Origin: Rutstroemia sp. NJR-2017a BVV2
Taxonomy: Eukaryota > Ascomycota > Leotiomycetes > Helotiales > Rutstroemiaceae
Assembly (NCBI GenBank): GCA_002946415.1
Contig: NJPS01000067.1
Location: 1,054,001 to 1,118,000 of the forward strand
Reading direction: 5' to 3'
DNA length: 64,000 nt
Below, piece by piece: positions 34,030-45,799 of this stretch. Numbering within the stretch: the first letter of the stretch is position 1; each line of letters starts with the position of its first letter. The position numbers and the translations under genes were made by a program. The notes beneath the pieces were generated by a model. It was not told where the DNA came from and made no database searches. It saw only the letters and a list, made by a program, of their open reading frames with translations.

Positions 34030-35172
34030 TCTATTAAAGATATTGAATGCTGATCGGAATGGACTTGGGCGGTATCAGATGACTAAGCTAAATGCTTAAA
34101 AGGGGTAACATGGCGTTTCGGGGTTTAGGAGAATATCTGACGTTGAACAGGAGCTTAGAGCCTCAATTTTATCGAGTATAATGTATTCACCACATTCTTT
34201 ACACGTACTGAAACCATCCTGTCTCTTGGTGACTGAAATATTTTATTATTCCATGACATCTCAACTATCTGGGACGACCTAAACCATAACTTAGCTGATT
34301 CCCCTCGTGAGCTGCGAGGGGTTAAGGGACTTGAGTTCTCTTCCTGCTCACAGTCCAAAGCTAAGACGAGTGTTTTACGCACAGACAAGCCACTTATGCA
34401 GCCGTATCTTTCCACGAAGTCTCAACCCACGTGGAACTGAGACATTATCAACCCCGGCGGCTCGAGTTAGGGCGTGACTGCGTCTGCGTTGATCAAAAAA
34501 AGAAATATTGCGGCTGAGGTCCGAGCAATCGGGCTGCATTCCCGTCCATCTGCATAAGCCGGATCCGAGACAGAGGAACGCATAATGCCGTTCTGGTCGT
34601 TGCTTCCCGTTTTGCTTATTATTGAATGGCGTTCCGCACGGGGAGGCTCTTGCATCGTGTCCATGTGCTCGGCATGCTGCTGACTGTTTTCTATATCTTT
34701 TTCCTTGCGTGCGACATTGATTTTCTGTTTCACGGAACTGCTGTGAATAGACTCTTCGGAGCAGAAAAAAAAGGCCGATTTGGGACAATATATTTTAGCT
34801 GGTTACTGATTGTCAAACAGATAACCTAGATAGTCTAAAAAATTATTATGTTTTCATTGTCCAACTGTCTTTGAAGCATTGTTGTCGGTCTGTTAATCCT
34901 GCGCCGGAGAGATAAACTTCATGGAGGGGTAATGCAGATCAGTATGTTACCACCTGCTTGGAATTAGGCTGCAAGTCAAATGGAAGTTGTTTTCAATGTC
35001 TCATTATTATTGCATTATTACAATTAAAGCCGATTCTGCACAAGAATTAAACCCTCGCTCAATCAAGTTCCGTACCGGAACCGAAAGCTTTTCCACTTGC
35101 GAACTTCTCAACGTTCCAGGTAACAGAGAAACACGGTTTGTGCTTTTCTACTCCTAAACCCATCCATTAGAT
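34030..35172. other. Intergenic gap with a GC-rich hairpin
   Basis: No gene is supportable. A perfect hairpin with 7-bp arms (CCCCTCG/CGAGGGG, loop of 7) lies at 34301-34321. Minus frames of 137 and 88 codons around 34375-34788 are without recognisable features. Confidence 0.5.
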
Positions 35173-36361
35173 TTACATGAGCACTCCGGCAACAAAGAGC
35201 AATGCAGCACCTCCCACTACGAAAAACGCGGTAGAAGCTCCTTTGATTGAAGAAGCAGAACCCTTGAAGGGAACTGGAGCTGGAGTCGTCGGCACAACAA
35301 TCTAATCATTTAATCAGCGTCTGAAACGCACAATGGTGGGGAGTATCAACATACCGAATCAACAACATGTGCAACACCATTCTCCAAGATCTGGTTCGAT
35401 GCAATGATTTTCGCATTATTGACGTAGTAGTCGCCACCTTTGATAGTAATCGTCACGTTAGTACCTGCTTGCGTCGTGTAAGTGGCGCCATTGGTCAATG
35501 CCGGTAGGTAGCCTAAGAAGTTCGGGATGACATGCCCGGACAACAGGTTTGAGGATGATGAGTAGCTGCTTGTGGAGTTGGGTTTGGCGAATGCACCGTT
35601 GCTGGGTATGAAGACAGTGACTGCGGGTGTGTTGTCAAGGGTGGAGGTCAAGTTGGAGGATTTTGCCGTGTTGAGGAAGCTGGTATGGCCATTTGCTGAA
35701 GCTGTGTTGGAGAGAGGTTCGGGGAGGGTGAAGTAACTAGAAAGGTTGTGTTAGTCAACTATCGTTGGGTTTGTCTTGTGTTGAAGATCGGGAGGGCTAG
35801 GTAGCGTTCTGCTTACTCGTCAACGATGTGGATCAGTCCACCATCGTAAGGGATATCAGGTTTGATAATGTTGACGTATTCGCCCAAGCCTGTGAATATC
35901 TTCAAAAGCGGTGGAAAGGTAGTATTGGCAGTGCTGCGATGTCCGAGCCATCGTTTGGTTTCGGTGCTCTGCGTCTTGTTCGACGGATCGGTAACAGCAT
36001 GCTGCGGTTGTCCATTCGTATTTCCTGAATTGTCATTTGAATTTAGGATGCTTCCAGGTTGCACAGTCAATGCACCATAGTTGTTGGTGTTCCTCATAGC
36101 TTGGTATGCTCCTTGCCTGTCTGCCGTTGGGCTCGAGGACCGTTTCTGTTTGCGAAGAGACGACAGGACAGCGCCGTTGATAGGTGCAAATACAGTTTTG
36201 ACCTGGTCAGAAGAATAGAGAGCTGAAAGAGTGGGGTTGGATTGAATGAATTGAGCATAATCAGAAGCGCCCGAGTTCTGAAGAGCTTGGATGAGGGTAG
36301 TAGCTTGCACGACTGGTGCAGAAGTGACCAGAGCCAGAAAAATGACCGAAGGGAACAACAT
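35173..36361 (-). CDS. Fasciclin (FAS1)-domain GPI-anchored protein
   Basis: Exons 36361-35817, 35736-35355 and 35301-35173 close in phase to 351 aa. Residues 1-20 are a signal peptide. The first FAS1-like unit starts TTLIQALQNSGASDYAQFI and includes VKTVFAPINGA, but is interrupted by a Ser/Asn/Gln-rich stretch. The second, better unit has AVTVFIPSNGAFA, then LSGHVIPNF, YTTQAGTNVTITI and the closing ILENGVAHVVDSI. The last exon encodes a short Pro/Ser linker and a hydrophobic C-terminus (FFVVGGAALLFVAGVLM) right at the stop, as in GPI signals. FAS1 proteins act in cell adhesion at the fungal surface. Several N-glycosylation sites (NTT, NST, NVT) are present. Confidence 0.9.
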
Positions 36362-37761
36362 TTTGGATGAGCAATAATGATGGTTCCTGTGAGTACTGGG
36401 TGATTTTGAGATCAGAAACGACGGTGGGAGTTTTTAAAGAATGAACCAAATTCAAAAAATCCTGTGTGGAGTGAAATGCGAAGATCAATTCTTCGGTGGA
36501 CGAATATATATGAGTGACTATCACAGCATACCCCTCACTGAAACCCAAATTACCCAACGCAGCCCTCACTTGAGGTTCTGACATAAAATGAACACAGACC
36601 TCTTGAAATTGCTATTTTCTTCGTATCCAAGGACATGTTGGCTAGTGATCCGCATCAAGCGGCTGTATTTGGTTGCCGGCAGCTGTAATACAACTTTATT
36701 TATGAATTGTCCATTTACAGGGGTCTTTTGTGGAAATGATCCCCCGATATTCCCGCATAGAGACACGAGCATATATCCAAGACGAATCGGATGTAATGGC
36801 GTGTTGAGGCTCTCATTAATGTTGCTTGGTAAGCTTACTTCCACAATTCTACAGTAGTAACCCGACGCATGCAGGCTGCAGCCACATGTCTTAATCACGG
36901 CTGACTTTCAGCTCAAGTGCTGATCCGGACAGGCCTACGTAACAACACGGATACTCAATCGGCTCTTCAATTGCCTACGCGGAGAGTGAGATATCGGTAA
37001 GTTTGCCCGATGAATCAATTAATGGTCCAAGTAGCAAGTGGTTTAACAAGGTAGTAGCAAGAGATATCAAGCAGCAGAAAGAGGACTGCGGCAACACGAA
37101 GAGAGCTGAGGGAAGTGAGGCTATTGAGCATGAGGCTCTTGAGTGCGATAGCTAATACGGGAAGGTGGGAAGGTGGGAAGGTGGGACGTAACGGGTAATA
37201 GCTGCGAGGAGGGGAAGCCATGATTTGGGAATTTAGCAGTTCGAAAAGATGAAACCGGGGGGGGGAGGGGGGGGGCCCAATGCTTAAACATTGGGCATTT
37301 CATTTCACTCCTCTCGACCACATGGTTTAGGCCGATTGGTGGGAGTATTCAACGTGGCGCGTTACCTAGAGGCTCGCGCTGAGACACTTTCCTTTATTGG
37401 AATTGATGGTGCCATATGTGTCGTTCAGCTCGAAGCGAAGGGGTATTTGAGTGGTGTGCTTGAAATTTGGTGTTGAGAGCCATCGGCGATGATATGCTGA
37501 GGGGTGCAGGCATACAATGAATGGGTAATCCTTCGGCAATGCTCTGAAGGACTCATGATTTGCTGTCTATGGTGTTGTTGGAGGGGCAGCGGCTCCTTGT
37601 TCATTGACCTGGGCACTTAACTAAAGCCCCCCTTTACAAGACCGCATACTCCACATTCCAGCAATAACCGAGATATTTTGCTTCTGTGGAAATTCAGACT
37701 CACAATTCTTACGTTTGGAAGAAGTAGGGAACTTCCTCAATCTAAAAATCTCATCGCGGCC
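36362..37761. other. Gap with G-rich repeat tract and inverted repeat
   Basis: No gene is supportable. 37159-37182 is three tandem copies of GGGAAGGT. 37257-37275 is two nine-base G runs split by one A. At once after it, 37275-37282 and 37289-37296 form a perfect 8-bp inverted repeat (GCCCAATG/CATTGGGC). Open frames across this stretch are composition artefacts. Confidence 0.6.
37159..37296. repeat. G-rich tract with adjoining inverted repeat
   Basis: Three tandem GGGAAGGT units (37159-37182), two G9 runs split by one A (37257-37275), and a perfect 8-bp inverted repeat (37275-37282 with 37289-37296). It has G-quadruplex potential by base pattern only. Confidence 0.7.
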
Positions 37762-39564
37762 ATGCCATTCCCATCACTGAACCCGCCAGGGCAAACCTAC
37801 CTTCTTTGGCATCGATTCAGGATGCCGACAGAGCACGGATCGAAAGACGCTGTTGCTGTTCCGACAAAGGTTGCCGATAAGCTTCTCGCAGCATACACTT
37901 TCATGTTAGAACACATAGTTCTCTTGATCTGGGGTATCACCGTGGTATTGCTGCTGCTCATGTGTATCAAGATCTATGAGCGAACCCATCCCAGTACCGC
38001 GTTGCACACCGAGATTTACAACAAAAGATCATCTCCATTCAACACATTAAAGGCTGCTGTGCGTTATACCATCAAGACCAAATCTCCATCTCGTCGTTGG
38101 TTGATCTTTGCTCGGGCCGCCATATGGATAACACTAGCACTGGCATTCGTTGTGGTTAAATACACCGTCCCGATCATCTTCGCACCATATATTAAGATCA
38201 ACTCCGCAGCGCCTGTCAATCCCACCGTTATCTTCGTACCATGGATTAACCCAGACCCAACCGATATAGACAGTTTCTTGAAGGCCTATACCATCTCAGT
38301 CCCTTCGGCAATTCGAGCCGCTGGAAGCATAGGTGAAGTGAACAACGGTTCTAGCAAGGCACGCCCAGTCTCGGTCGATGATTACGAAATCTTGCGAGTT
38401 CGCAGTGACGGACAAAAGGTCATACGCCTGGGCTATAAATACAAGGTCACAGGCTTAGACTTTGGCCTACAGTTTTCTCCAGATCTGACCCTGGATGTCG
38501 AAGGATCCTGCATCACCGAATACGGATGGATCAATGACTCCCACACCTTCTCCAATTCTCCAGCCACGTTCGTGGAAACTTATGTACCATTCAATGACCA
38601 TATTAATTGGCCCAATGGGCAGTCAGTATCTCTGTTTGACGGAGGCCCGCCGATGGCCTATTTCGCCGCACAACAGCCCGAAGATACTAATACTTCTTGG
38701 GCTGCCATAATCTCCTCGGCCAACCGAACCAGCCGTTGGGCTGGCACCGATCCGTGGTATTTGACCGAAGAAACTGACGATCCTAAGATATTCAGAGTAA
38801 AAGCTGGGCGGCCGGCATTGTCTTGTTGGCAGAACGATGTCTGGTCATACTTGGGACATACCAGCTCCGTTGCAGGGTTGAACTCAACTGCTCTTCCCGG
38901 GTTGGAGTTATCGCGGGGGCTGCAATCCATCTTTGCGACTAATCTGGGCATTCCCATGATATATCAAATCGGAAGTCGCCTCCGTAGTACTTCACTCAAG
39001 TCTTCCCTCATCGCCTTGTCGGCCGATTTGAACGCGAGCTCTTCAAGTATACACGACGACCTTGAGCGCCTGGTTTGGGCTTCCTATATAGCTACCGTCA
39101 ATGTTCTCACAGAGACCACCTTGTTCGTCAACGACAACGAAACCCCAAACAAGCTCGAGGTCGATGGCCATTTGAACGATGGTGCCGGCGAATTTGTGAT
39201 CTTTACCAGCAAAGCAACTGCACTATCAGTCCGCTCACTTATTATCATCCCTACTCTGACCCTAGGCCTCTGGGTGATATTTCTTGTCCTCATGTTTTTC
39301 CCAGGAAAAGCTGTTAAGTCTAGATTTAAACTAGAGAAAGAAACAAAGAGTGAGGCGCCACAGACAGTCGAGGAAAAGATTGAGGAAAAGCCCCATGCGG
39401 AAGCATCTGGAAACGAAGAGAATGGCAAAGGCGAAAACAAAGACGACGCTCTCATCCATAAGATGCGCGAAACCGCCATCGGAACGATAGTAGATCAAGC
39501 TGCCCACATCTTGGATCTTGATCCAGACAGCGCTAATAATAGCATTCATGAGGGCTTTAAATGA
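37762..39564 (+). CDS. Uncharacterised fungal multi-pass membrane protein
   Basis: Single-exon gene of 600 aa if it starts at the ATG at 37762 (MPFPSLNPPGQ); a second ATG 20 codons on (37822, MPTEHG) is an alternative. There are three membrane segments: HIVLLIWGITVVLLLLMCI (about 51-69), IWITLALAFVVVKYTV (about 118-134) and SLIIIPTLTLGLWVIFLVLM (about 492-511). Between TM2 and TM3 lies a large domain of about 355 residues with many N-glycosylation sites (NGSS, NDS, NTS, NRTS, NSTA, NASSSS), so it is probably extracellular. The cytoplasmic tail is highly charged (Lys/Glu). This layout recurs in hypothetical fungal surface proteins. I recognise no domain and assign no function. Confidence 0.88.
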   Translation: MPFPSLNPPGQTYLLWHRFRMPTEHGSKDAVAVPTKVADKLLAAYTFMLEHIVLLIWGITVVLLLLMCIKIYERTHPSTALHTEIYNKRSSPFNTLKAAVRYTIKTKSPSRRWLIFARAAIWITLALAFVVVKYTVPIIFAPYIKINSAAPVNPTVIFVPWINPDPTDIDSFLKAYTISVPSAIRAAGSIGEVNNGSSKARPVSVDDYEILRVRSDGQKVIRLGYKYKVTGLDFGLQFSPDLTLDVEGSCITEYGWINDSHTFSNSPATFVETYVPFNDHINWPNGQSVSLFDGGPPMAYFAAQQPEDTNTSWAAIISSANRTSRWAGTDPWYLTEETDDPKIFRVKAGRPALSCWQNDVWSYLGHTSSVAGLNSTALPGLELSRGLQSIFATNLGIPMIYQIGSRLRSTSLKSSLIALSADLNASSSSIHDDLERLVWASYIATVNVLTETTLFVNDNETPNKLEVDGHLNDGAGEFVIFTSKATALSVRSLIIIPTLTLGLWVIFLVLMFFPGKAVKSRFKLEKETKSEAPQTVEEKIEEKPHAEASGNEENGKGENKDDALIHKMRETAIGTIVDQAAHILDLDPDSANNSIHEGFK

Positions 39565-41485
39565 ATCAGGAAGTTAAGCTGGTGAGCAAACGACCCGAAC
39601 GGACCGCTCATATACTTCCGTGGCCTTCTGGGATGAGTCTCTCGAATAAATCGGGTTTAGGACTATTCTTTGCAACTATACTTTTTAGCTCAAGGGTTTC
39701 CTTTTCATCTAGCTATTACTTTATCGACTGCAGTGAAGCAAACACTGTTTGCGCGGTTCTTGTCTTTGTGTTTTGAATCTTTGATGGGCGTTGGTTCTTC
39801 GAAACTCTGTAGGGTCATGAATAAGTCTTTTTTCTTTGATCATGGAATATTGCGTGAACTGAGGAGAAAAGGCCTGGCCCAACGTAGCTAGCAATTGGCA
39901 AGTATCGCTCTCTATCAGTGCTCAATCATTTATACTTTCAAAGTTTGATTCCAGGGCCATTGAATGTAGCTCCTAGTAACTGTACCTAATTAATTGATTG
40001 AATCATTTTACCTCTGTTTCTTATAGCTTTTAAGTTACTTACCAATAATTGGGTGACAGTTTATCATCCATGATGACTTCGTCATCTGTTGTCCCTGCAG
40101 CAGGTCCCAAGGATTTAAGCGCCGACCATCTTCTGCGGTATCAAGACCACATTAGGTAACAACCGAAAGATTGGCGGGAATCCTTCCGGTATGAAGTGTA
40201 TGTTCGTGTAACTATGTATAGAAACCCGATCTATATATGCATCAAGCTAGGAAGTTCGGTTTCGTTTTCTGGAAGGAACTTATTTGGAAGCTTGTGTAGG
40301 GTTATTCGTTGCACCGTTTGATCGTCAGGCATGGCACGACTGGACGATGATTAGGGCTGCGCCGTTTGGAGGTATGAGGAAGAAACAGATGTGAACATAC
40401 ATCAAGAATGCTGTGATTATTATCCGTGAAGGTTTGTCTGGTTGGTGATGTACGTACAGTACGGTTGTACCAGTAACGGGGTTGTATTTTCGGCATCTAG
40501 CACGTGCGGCCTCCCCCGTAACAGTTTGCTTGGATAAAACGATGAGAGAAAAGGGGACGCGTAAAAGTCGTTCGTAGTAGCAAAACTACAGAATCACGTT
40601 CGATATGTATTGAATAACACCGTTATCTCCCTAGAAAAACATTTGAGTCACCAGATGGTCAAACAAATCAAGCCATCATCACGGAGCCACGGAGCACGCC
40701 CAGCTCTCGGTTCGGCAAAGCACATGGAAATCCCAAAGCGCTGAATTATTTTTATGGTCTGGGCTTACGACATGCAACAAAAAGCCAGAAACCGAATCCC
40801 ACGCGGAATGCAGTGGAGTTTGCAGCTTAGTGGCGGGAAGCGGGCTTGAAATCCCACAACGCAGTAACCTTACCGCAGGGGCGGAGCACCGTTGGTGCTG
40901 ACAGGAGTCTGTGGAGCATTTGGGGGATACATTCATGGAGCGTTTGGGGGAAATATTCATAAGTGCAAGCATGAAGCATGAATGTATTTCCCATGTCCCT
41001 GTTTGAGATGAGCAACAAAATATTTCTCTGTGGTTGGAAGAAACACATATATTGGGTAGGGCCTAGGATTAACACTGAAACATCTTGGGGGTTGGAGCTC
41101 GCTCCTTGCAGACAGTCACGACTTATTCAACGATGGACAAATTCAGGCTTTCTATTTCGATATGGAGATTATCCTTAATGGACGTCTAGTAGTACATGCG
41201 TCACCAGTGGACACCCAGAACCCATTCACAGAATCAATTCACTCTAACCTCCGCGTCTGCAAAAACACTACATGTGAGACAGCAATCGCTGTATATTTCA
41301 AAATACAGTCTTCCTTTCAGACTTCTTAAGATGCTCATTTGATACTAGTCTTCCATTGCTGGTGTTCGTAACTGCTCTTTATGCGTAGTTTGAATGCCTA
41401 TTCTAGTTGTCCGATTTCGTGCTCGCCCTAAAGTGGGAGTTCCCGCAGGAACAGTCTACAAAGATTGATGTGATCAACGACTGTT
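39565..41485. other. 1.9-kb gene-poor gap with a 24-bp tandem repeat
   Basis: No gene is supportable. 40913-40936 and 40937-40960 are two copies of a 24-bp unit (GGAGC-TTTGGGGGA core) with three differences. Minus frames of 97 and 82 codons across it have no recognisable content. Confidence 0.55.
40913..40960. repeat. 24-bp tandem repeat, two copies
   Basis: Units 40913-40936 and 40937-40960 differ at three positions and share the GGAGC and TTTGGGGGA blocks and the ATTCAT end. No function is evident. Confidence 0.8.
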
Positions 41486-42364
41486 TCATTCCCTAGTGAT
41501 CTTGCCGCTCGTTTCTTCCCGACGGGTTGCTAATAGTAGACCCCCCAATACCCCACGATATAGTGAAGGCAAACAGCCCTCAAATGAAGCCACAGCGTAG
41601 AGAGCTATCAAGTTTTTGCGGGCTGTAGATGTAAGGTGATTTTGGACCTTGATACAGTTGATGGCATTTCTCAACCATGTGATGGGTTCTTTGTATGTCG
41701 GGGTATTGCGAATTTCGCCATAGTGAACTATTTCATATACCCGTTCGATGGTGCGCTGATCGTATCTAACAATGAGTTGCTCGAACATTGAGATGAGGTT
41801 TGATTCTGAGAGTGCATTGGGATTCTTTGGTATCTGGGGAATGGTGATTGTCATATGGCTGTAGTCATCTGCTTGGCCTGCTTGGAAAATTTGTCGAAGA
41901 GTGTTAACCGTCGCAGATCGGGGGCTTTTGCGTGCACTTATGAAAGCTCTGCCAAGGGGTCGGTCCTCGAACAGCTTTCGAACATTCAGGACTGACTCCT
42001 TATAGAAATGGGGAACCTTATCTTCCTCTGGCCATACCAACGGAATCAAAGTGGCTTCCCTGGAAAGAACGCAAAGATCACCAAACTTTGCCATAAACCC
42101 CATGCAAGTTTCGCACTCCATCATCAGACGGTCGTCGATAGACAGGGCGCGACAGAATGTTTCGAATATGATATCGCTGCCAAAGTTCTTCCCAGAAGCA
42201 TCTTTTAGATCAAGATCTGCATGGAAGATGGGTCCTATTTTCGCATTTTTGGTGGCGGCAAGCTGCATGGCTAAAACCAAGGGTTCAATTGCTTTTGGGG
42301 AGCCGCTGGCCTCGGAGAAGTGCTGTCCGGCTGGGAAACTTACGATTTCGAAGTCGTCGTCCAT
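41486..42364 (-). CDS. Hypothetical protein, 292 aa, no recognised domain
   Basis: A single uninterrupted frame starting MDDDFEIVSFPAGQHF, soluble, with no signal peptide or membrane segment. A CETC pair occurs near residue 85, too isolated for a clear zinc finger. The middle third is mixed helical (NVRKLFEDRPLGRAF, then KSPRSATVNTLRQIF), and the C-terminal third includes EPITWLRNAINCIKVQNHLT. The length, normal codon usage and an upstream AT-rich region argue that it is a real gene. It stands alone between two gene-poor gaps. I do not recognise the family; a lineage-restricted protein is likely. Confidence 0.65.
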   Translation of the reverse strand: MDDDFEIVSFPAGQHFSEASGSPKAIEPLVLAMQLAATKNAKIGPIFHADLDLKDASGKNFGSDIIFETFCRALSIDDRLMMECETCMGFMAKFGDLCVLSREATLIPLVWPEEDKVPHFYKESVLNVRKLFEDRPLGRAFISARKSPRSATVNTLRQIFQAGQADDYSHMTITIPQIPKNPNALSESNLISMFEQLIVRYDQRTIERVYEIVHYGEIRNTPTYKEPITWLRNAINCIKVQNHLTSTARKNLIALYAVASFEGCLPSLYRGVLGGLLLATRREETSGKITRE

Positions 42365-44104
42365 TTTAGAATTGTCGTGAATTTGTTACCGCGCTGATAA
42401 CTCAACCGATTGCCAGGAGAACGGTCTTGGAATTTATACTGACTCGCTTGAGTTGTTGCACAACAGAGATACTGAACAGCAGAGACTGTTTGGCACTTCC
42501 GCCGTAGGATACTAATTCCATCGGTAAAACAGTTGTTCATCCATCGGTAAAAGAATAGTTCATGCGATTCACCAAAACCAGTCCACGGATTAAGTGAATA
42601 ATTCGTTATGGATGGTAGAGGAATAGGAGTTCACTCATTCTTCGAAAAATCTGTGAAGCCAGTGCATTCTGATTCCAACAAAGCAAGCGCGACCATCACA
42701 TCTGGCTCGTTTTGGCATTCCAGAGTCACTAAGTAAAGGACGGAATTCAAATATAGCGAAAGCAAGTTGTAGCGATATTGAAAGAAGAGGAATCACAACG
42801 TCGTCGCTGTTCTTGTATATCATAAGAATGAGCAACTCAAGCAGTACGCGGCGTGCAAAATCGGACAACGAAAGATATCGGCTACGACGGAAGTTGAATG
42901 CTGTTCATAGCGCAAGCCATGTGCCGACGAATAGCCGTAGGATGCTGCATGTTATCCTTCGCATCCGACCTCCACCGTTGTCGATATCTTCTTAAACTCA
43001 TCAGCAAAGACTGAATGAGATTCACTGTGCGTCCCATTGCATGCACCTTTTCAAAAAGTGATAAGATGTATCTCCATAATCTAATAACGAGATTAAACAG
43101 AAAATTTTGGGTCCGCTAGTGGTGCGGAAATTACCCTGAGTTGATTGAAACTCCCACTCTTCGCTACCGGCCGTAAAGTCGACGATATCATCGTACGAGA
43201 CACCCGGGGACCTCGGTGAGCATCGCTGTTTCAAGACATAATAGGAAATAAAGCTCGAGGAAGGACTGTTCCGCTCGAAGTCTCGGCGCTGGTCAGATTC
43301 TCGACCCAAGAGATACAGACAGCGTGGGATAAAAGTAATGAACAGAAGAGCCGCGCAAGGTCAATACATAAAGGAGAACTGATCCATGGTTAATACTACC
43401 AGATCAATGCAGAAGAGCAAGGGATGTTGTGATTATCAAGAGTCGCCCCACTGAATTGCAAGGGTTTTTACGTCTTATAGCGTCAACCTCCAGCGCTTAA
43501 GCTGCAAAAAGAACTATCTCTGTCTCAAGCACAACGACCTCCCCGCATTCAGTCATACCGCTTACGGCATGTCGCGAAGATAGAAGCGCTGTAAGATTAA
43601 GGTTGGATGCATCCCACTTCTGTATGCTCGATCGGTAACATCGTTCACAAACCCCTGGACGACGGCATGAAATATGCATGGGTTACACGTTTTCACCTGT
43701 TCCCAACTTCCCATGTTACCATGAACTGGGTAATTTCATCATTTGGTTTGGACAACGTCTCCATGGAAGTGCAATATCCTCGTTGCCGTTTTTGTTGCAG
43801 GGCAATAGTTATGATAGGGCACTGATTGGCTCCCTGATAACTGGCTAGAATACAGACGATTTTTACTTGTGCTTTCGTTGTTGCCATGCTTGTACCCCTG
43901 AACAGATCCACATAGGCTCAAGTTGGATGCTTACAAGTATGGAGCGCTCGAAATGATCGAGGTGTGGATCTCTGATATGGAGGAAGGGGATGGTTCAGTC
44001 AGGGGTCAAAGCTTGCAACGCCTGCGAAAGAGGATGATATGAATACCCTTCGGTTTCTTCACTGTGGCGAGTATGAATACTGCTCCAACATACGTGATGA
44101 CCCG
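42365..44104. other. 1.7-kb gene-poor gap
   Basis: I see no supportable gene. Minus frames of 77 (42635-42868) and 95 codons (43022-43309) have no recognised features, although 43130-43309 reads somewhat like a coding exon. The gap holds promoters for both flanking genes. Confidence 0.45.
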
Positions 44105-45799
44105 ATGTCTGGACACAGCGACTTGGAGGTTACGGGCCATCCTTATGACTTTTACGCCCTAGAGAACAAATCGAGGATTGATCACAACAACAAAAATGGA
44201 CTCAGCAAGGAAAACGAACTTTTCCATGATAACTCGAAATTCATAGGGAAGCCCGTATTCCCTTCAGAACTCCCCTACGATCATTATGCGAAACCACCCT
44301 TACCTGCGGAACTTGCTTCCGATCATTATACATCCTCACCGATTTCACAATCGACGCTCTCTCCGATATCACACAGATCAAACTCCAACTTATCTTCACA
44401 ACACCTCAATGGCCAGTATCAAGGACCATCGTCGCCAGAATCAAGGACCACGCCATTGATTGAACTAAACGGGGATTCAAAGAAGCAGAAGAGATCATGG
44501 AAGTGGTGGATCATAGGAGGAGCAGTCATTCTCTTGGTAATCATTGTGGTATTGGTGGTTCCTGCGGTTGTGGTATCTCGGAAACACAGCAGCGTGGCCG
44601 CAGTGAGCGGAGGAAGCGCATCTTCGAATGAAACAAGCACGAGTAAGCCATCATCGACCAGGCCGGCTTCCAGCACGGCCACCAATGCTGCATCTTCGGC
44701 GATTTCAACCGTAGCTCCATTCCAGAGGAATATTGCCGCTCTCTCTTATGCTGTAGATTCGGTTAATATCACAAAGGTTTATTATCAGGACAACCAGGGA
44801 AATATTTTGGAATCAGCCAACCTAGCAACATCATCAACATGGACGACAAGTGAGGTTGTCACAGCTCAGAATGGGTCATCGTTTGCGGCGGCGGTCTCCA
44901 TGCCTAACAACGACTTCGTATGTTCCGAACTCGACGTCGCTCTGCTCGGGCTAACAATCGTGTAGGAAATTACGGTCATCTACCTGGATAATGACAACTT
45001 CATTCATGACATCAGATATAATCCAGATTCAAACTCATGGAGTGAGGGGTCACTTGCTGATAAAAAGTATACCGCGGCTCCAAACTCGAGTCTGTCTGTG
45101 ATGTACTGGCAGTGCAGACTTTGCTCAAATGGGACCGTCATCGTATTCCAAGACGAGAACTATGCATTGCAATTCGGAAACCTCACATCTTCTGGCTGGG
45201 CCCTAACGCAAATCGATGTGGATGTTGTGGAGAATACTGGTCTTTCTCTACAGCCTTTCCCTCGAAACAGCCAAGCCGACCAAATTAATATTTATCATCA
45301 AACCACAGATAGTAATCTGACATTATCCGCATGGATGGGCACAGGTAGGCCACTTATATCATACTTTACCTTGCGCTTCCTAACAAACTTTCTAGATTAC
45401 AAATGGCATCTCAACGCAGTATCATACTACGCCATGGCCATGCGCTCTCCCATCGCAACATCCGCATCGTACGACATAGTCGAGTACACCAACAAAGTCC
45501 TCACCGGCTACGAACTCTGGGGAGAAACCCTCGTGATGTCCGATACCGGTATCAAAGTAAACACATACTCCGGTCCGCACAACGACTGGGAAGGAATGGG
45601 ACGTCATCCCTCCGCGATGTCGAATTCGACATATAATGAACGCGTATTTAAATCAATGGCAGTGACGGCGATCGGGGCTGCATTTGCGGTGGTGGGGAGG
45701 GATGAACAGGCGGATGTTATAGAAGGCTACCAGGTCACGTCTGATACGCTGAATTGGGTTTCGACTGGCACGGTCGATATTGGTGATGTGTGGGGTTGA
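44105..45799 (+). CDS. Type II membrane protein with fucose-lectin-like beta-propeller ectodomain
   Basis: Exons 44105-44917, 44966-45344 and 45396-45799 close in phase to 531 aa. The ATG at 44105 (MSGHSDLEV) is preferred, but an in-frame ATG at 44039 would add 22 residues. A polar N-terminal cytoplasmic region holds two similar PSELPYDHYA/PAELASDHYT units. One membrane segment (about 135-157, IIGGAVILLVIIVVLVVPAVVV) is followed by a Ser/Thr-rich stalk. The ectodomain has repeated strands such as ITKVYYQDNQGNI, ITVIYLDNDNFIHDIRYN and INIYHQTTDSNLTLSAW, matching the six-bladed fucose-specific lectin fold. It may bind sugars at the surface, but the fucose-binding residues cannot be verified here. 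Confidence 0.85.
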
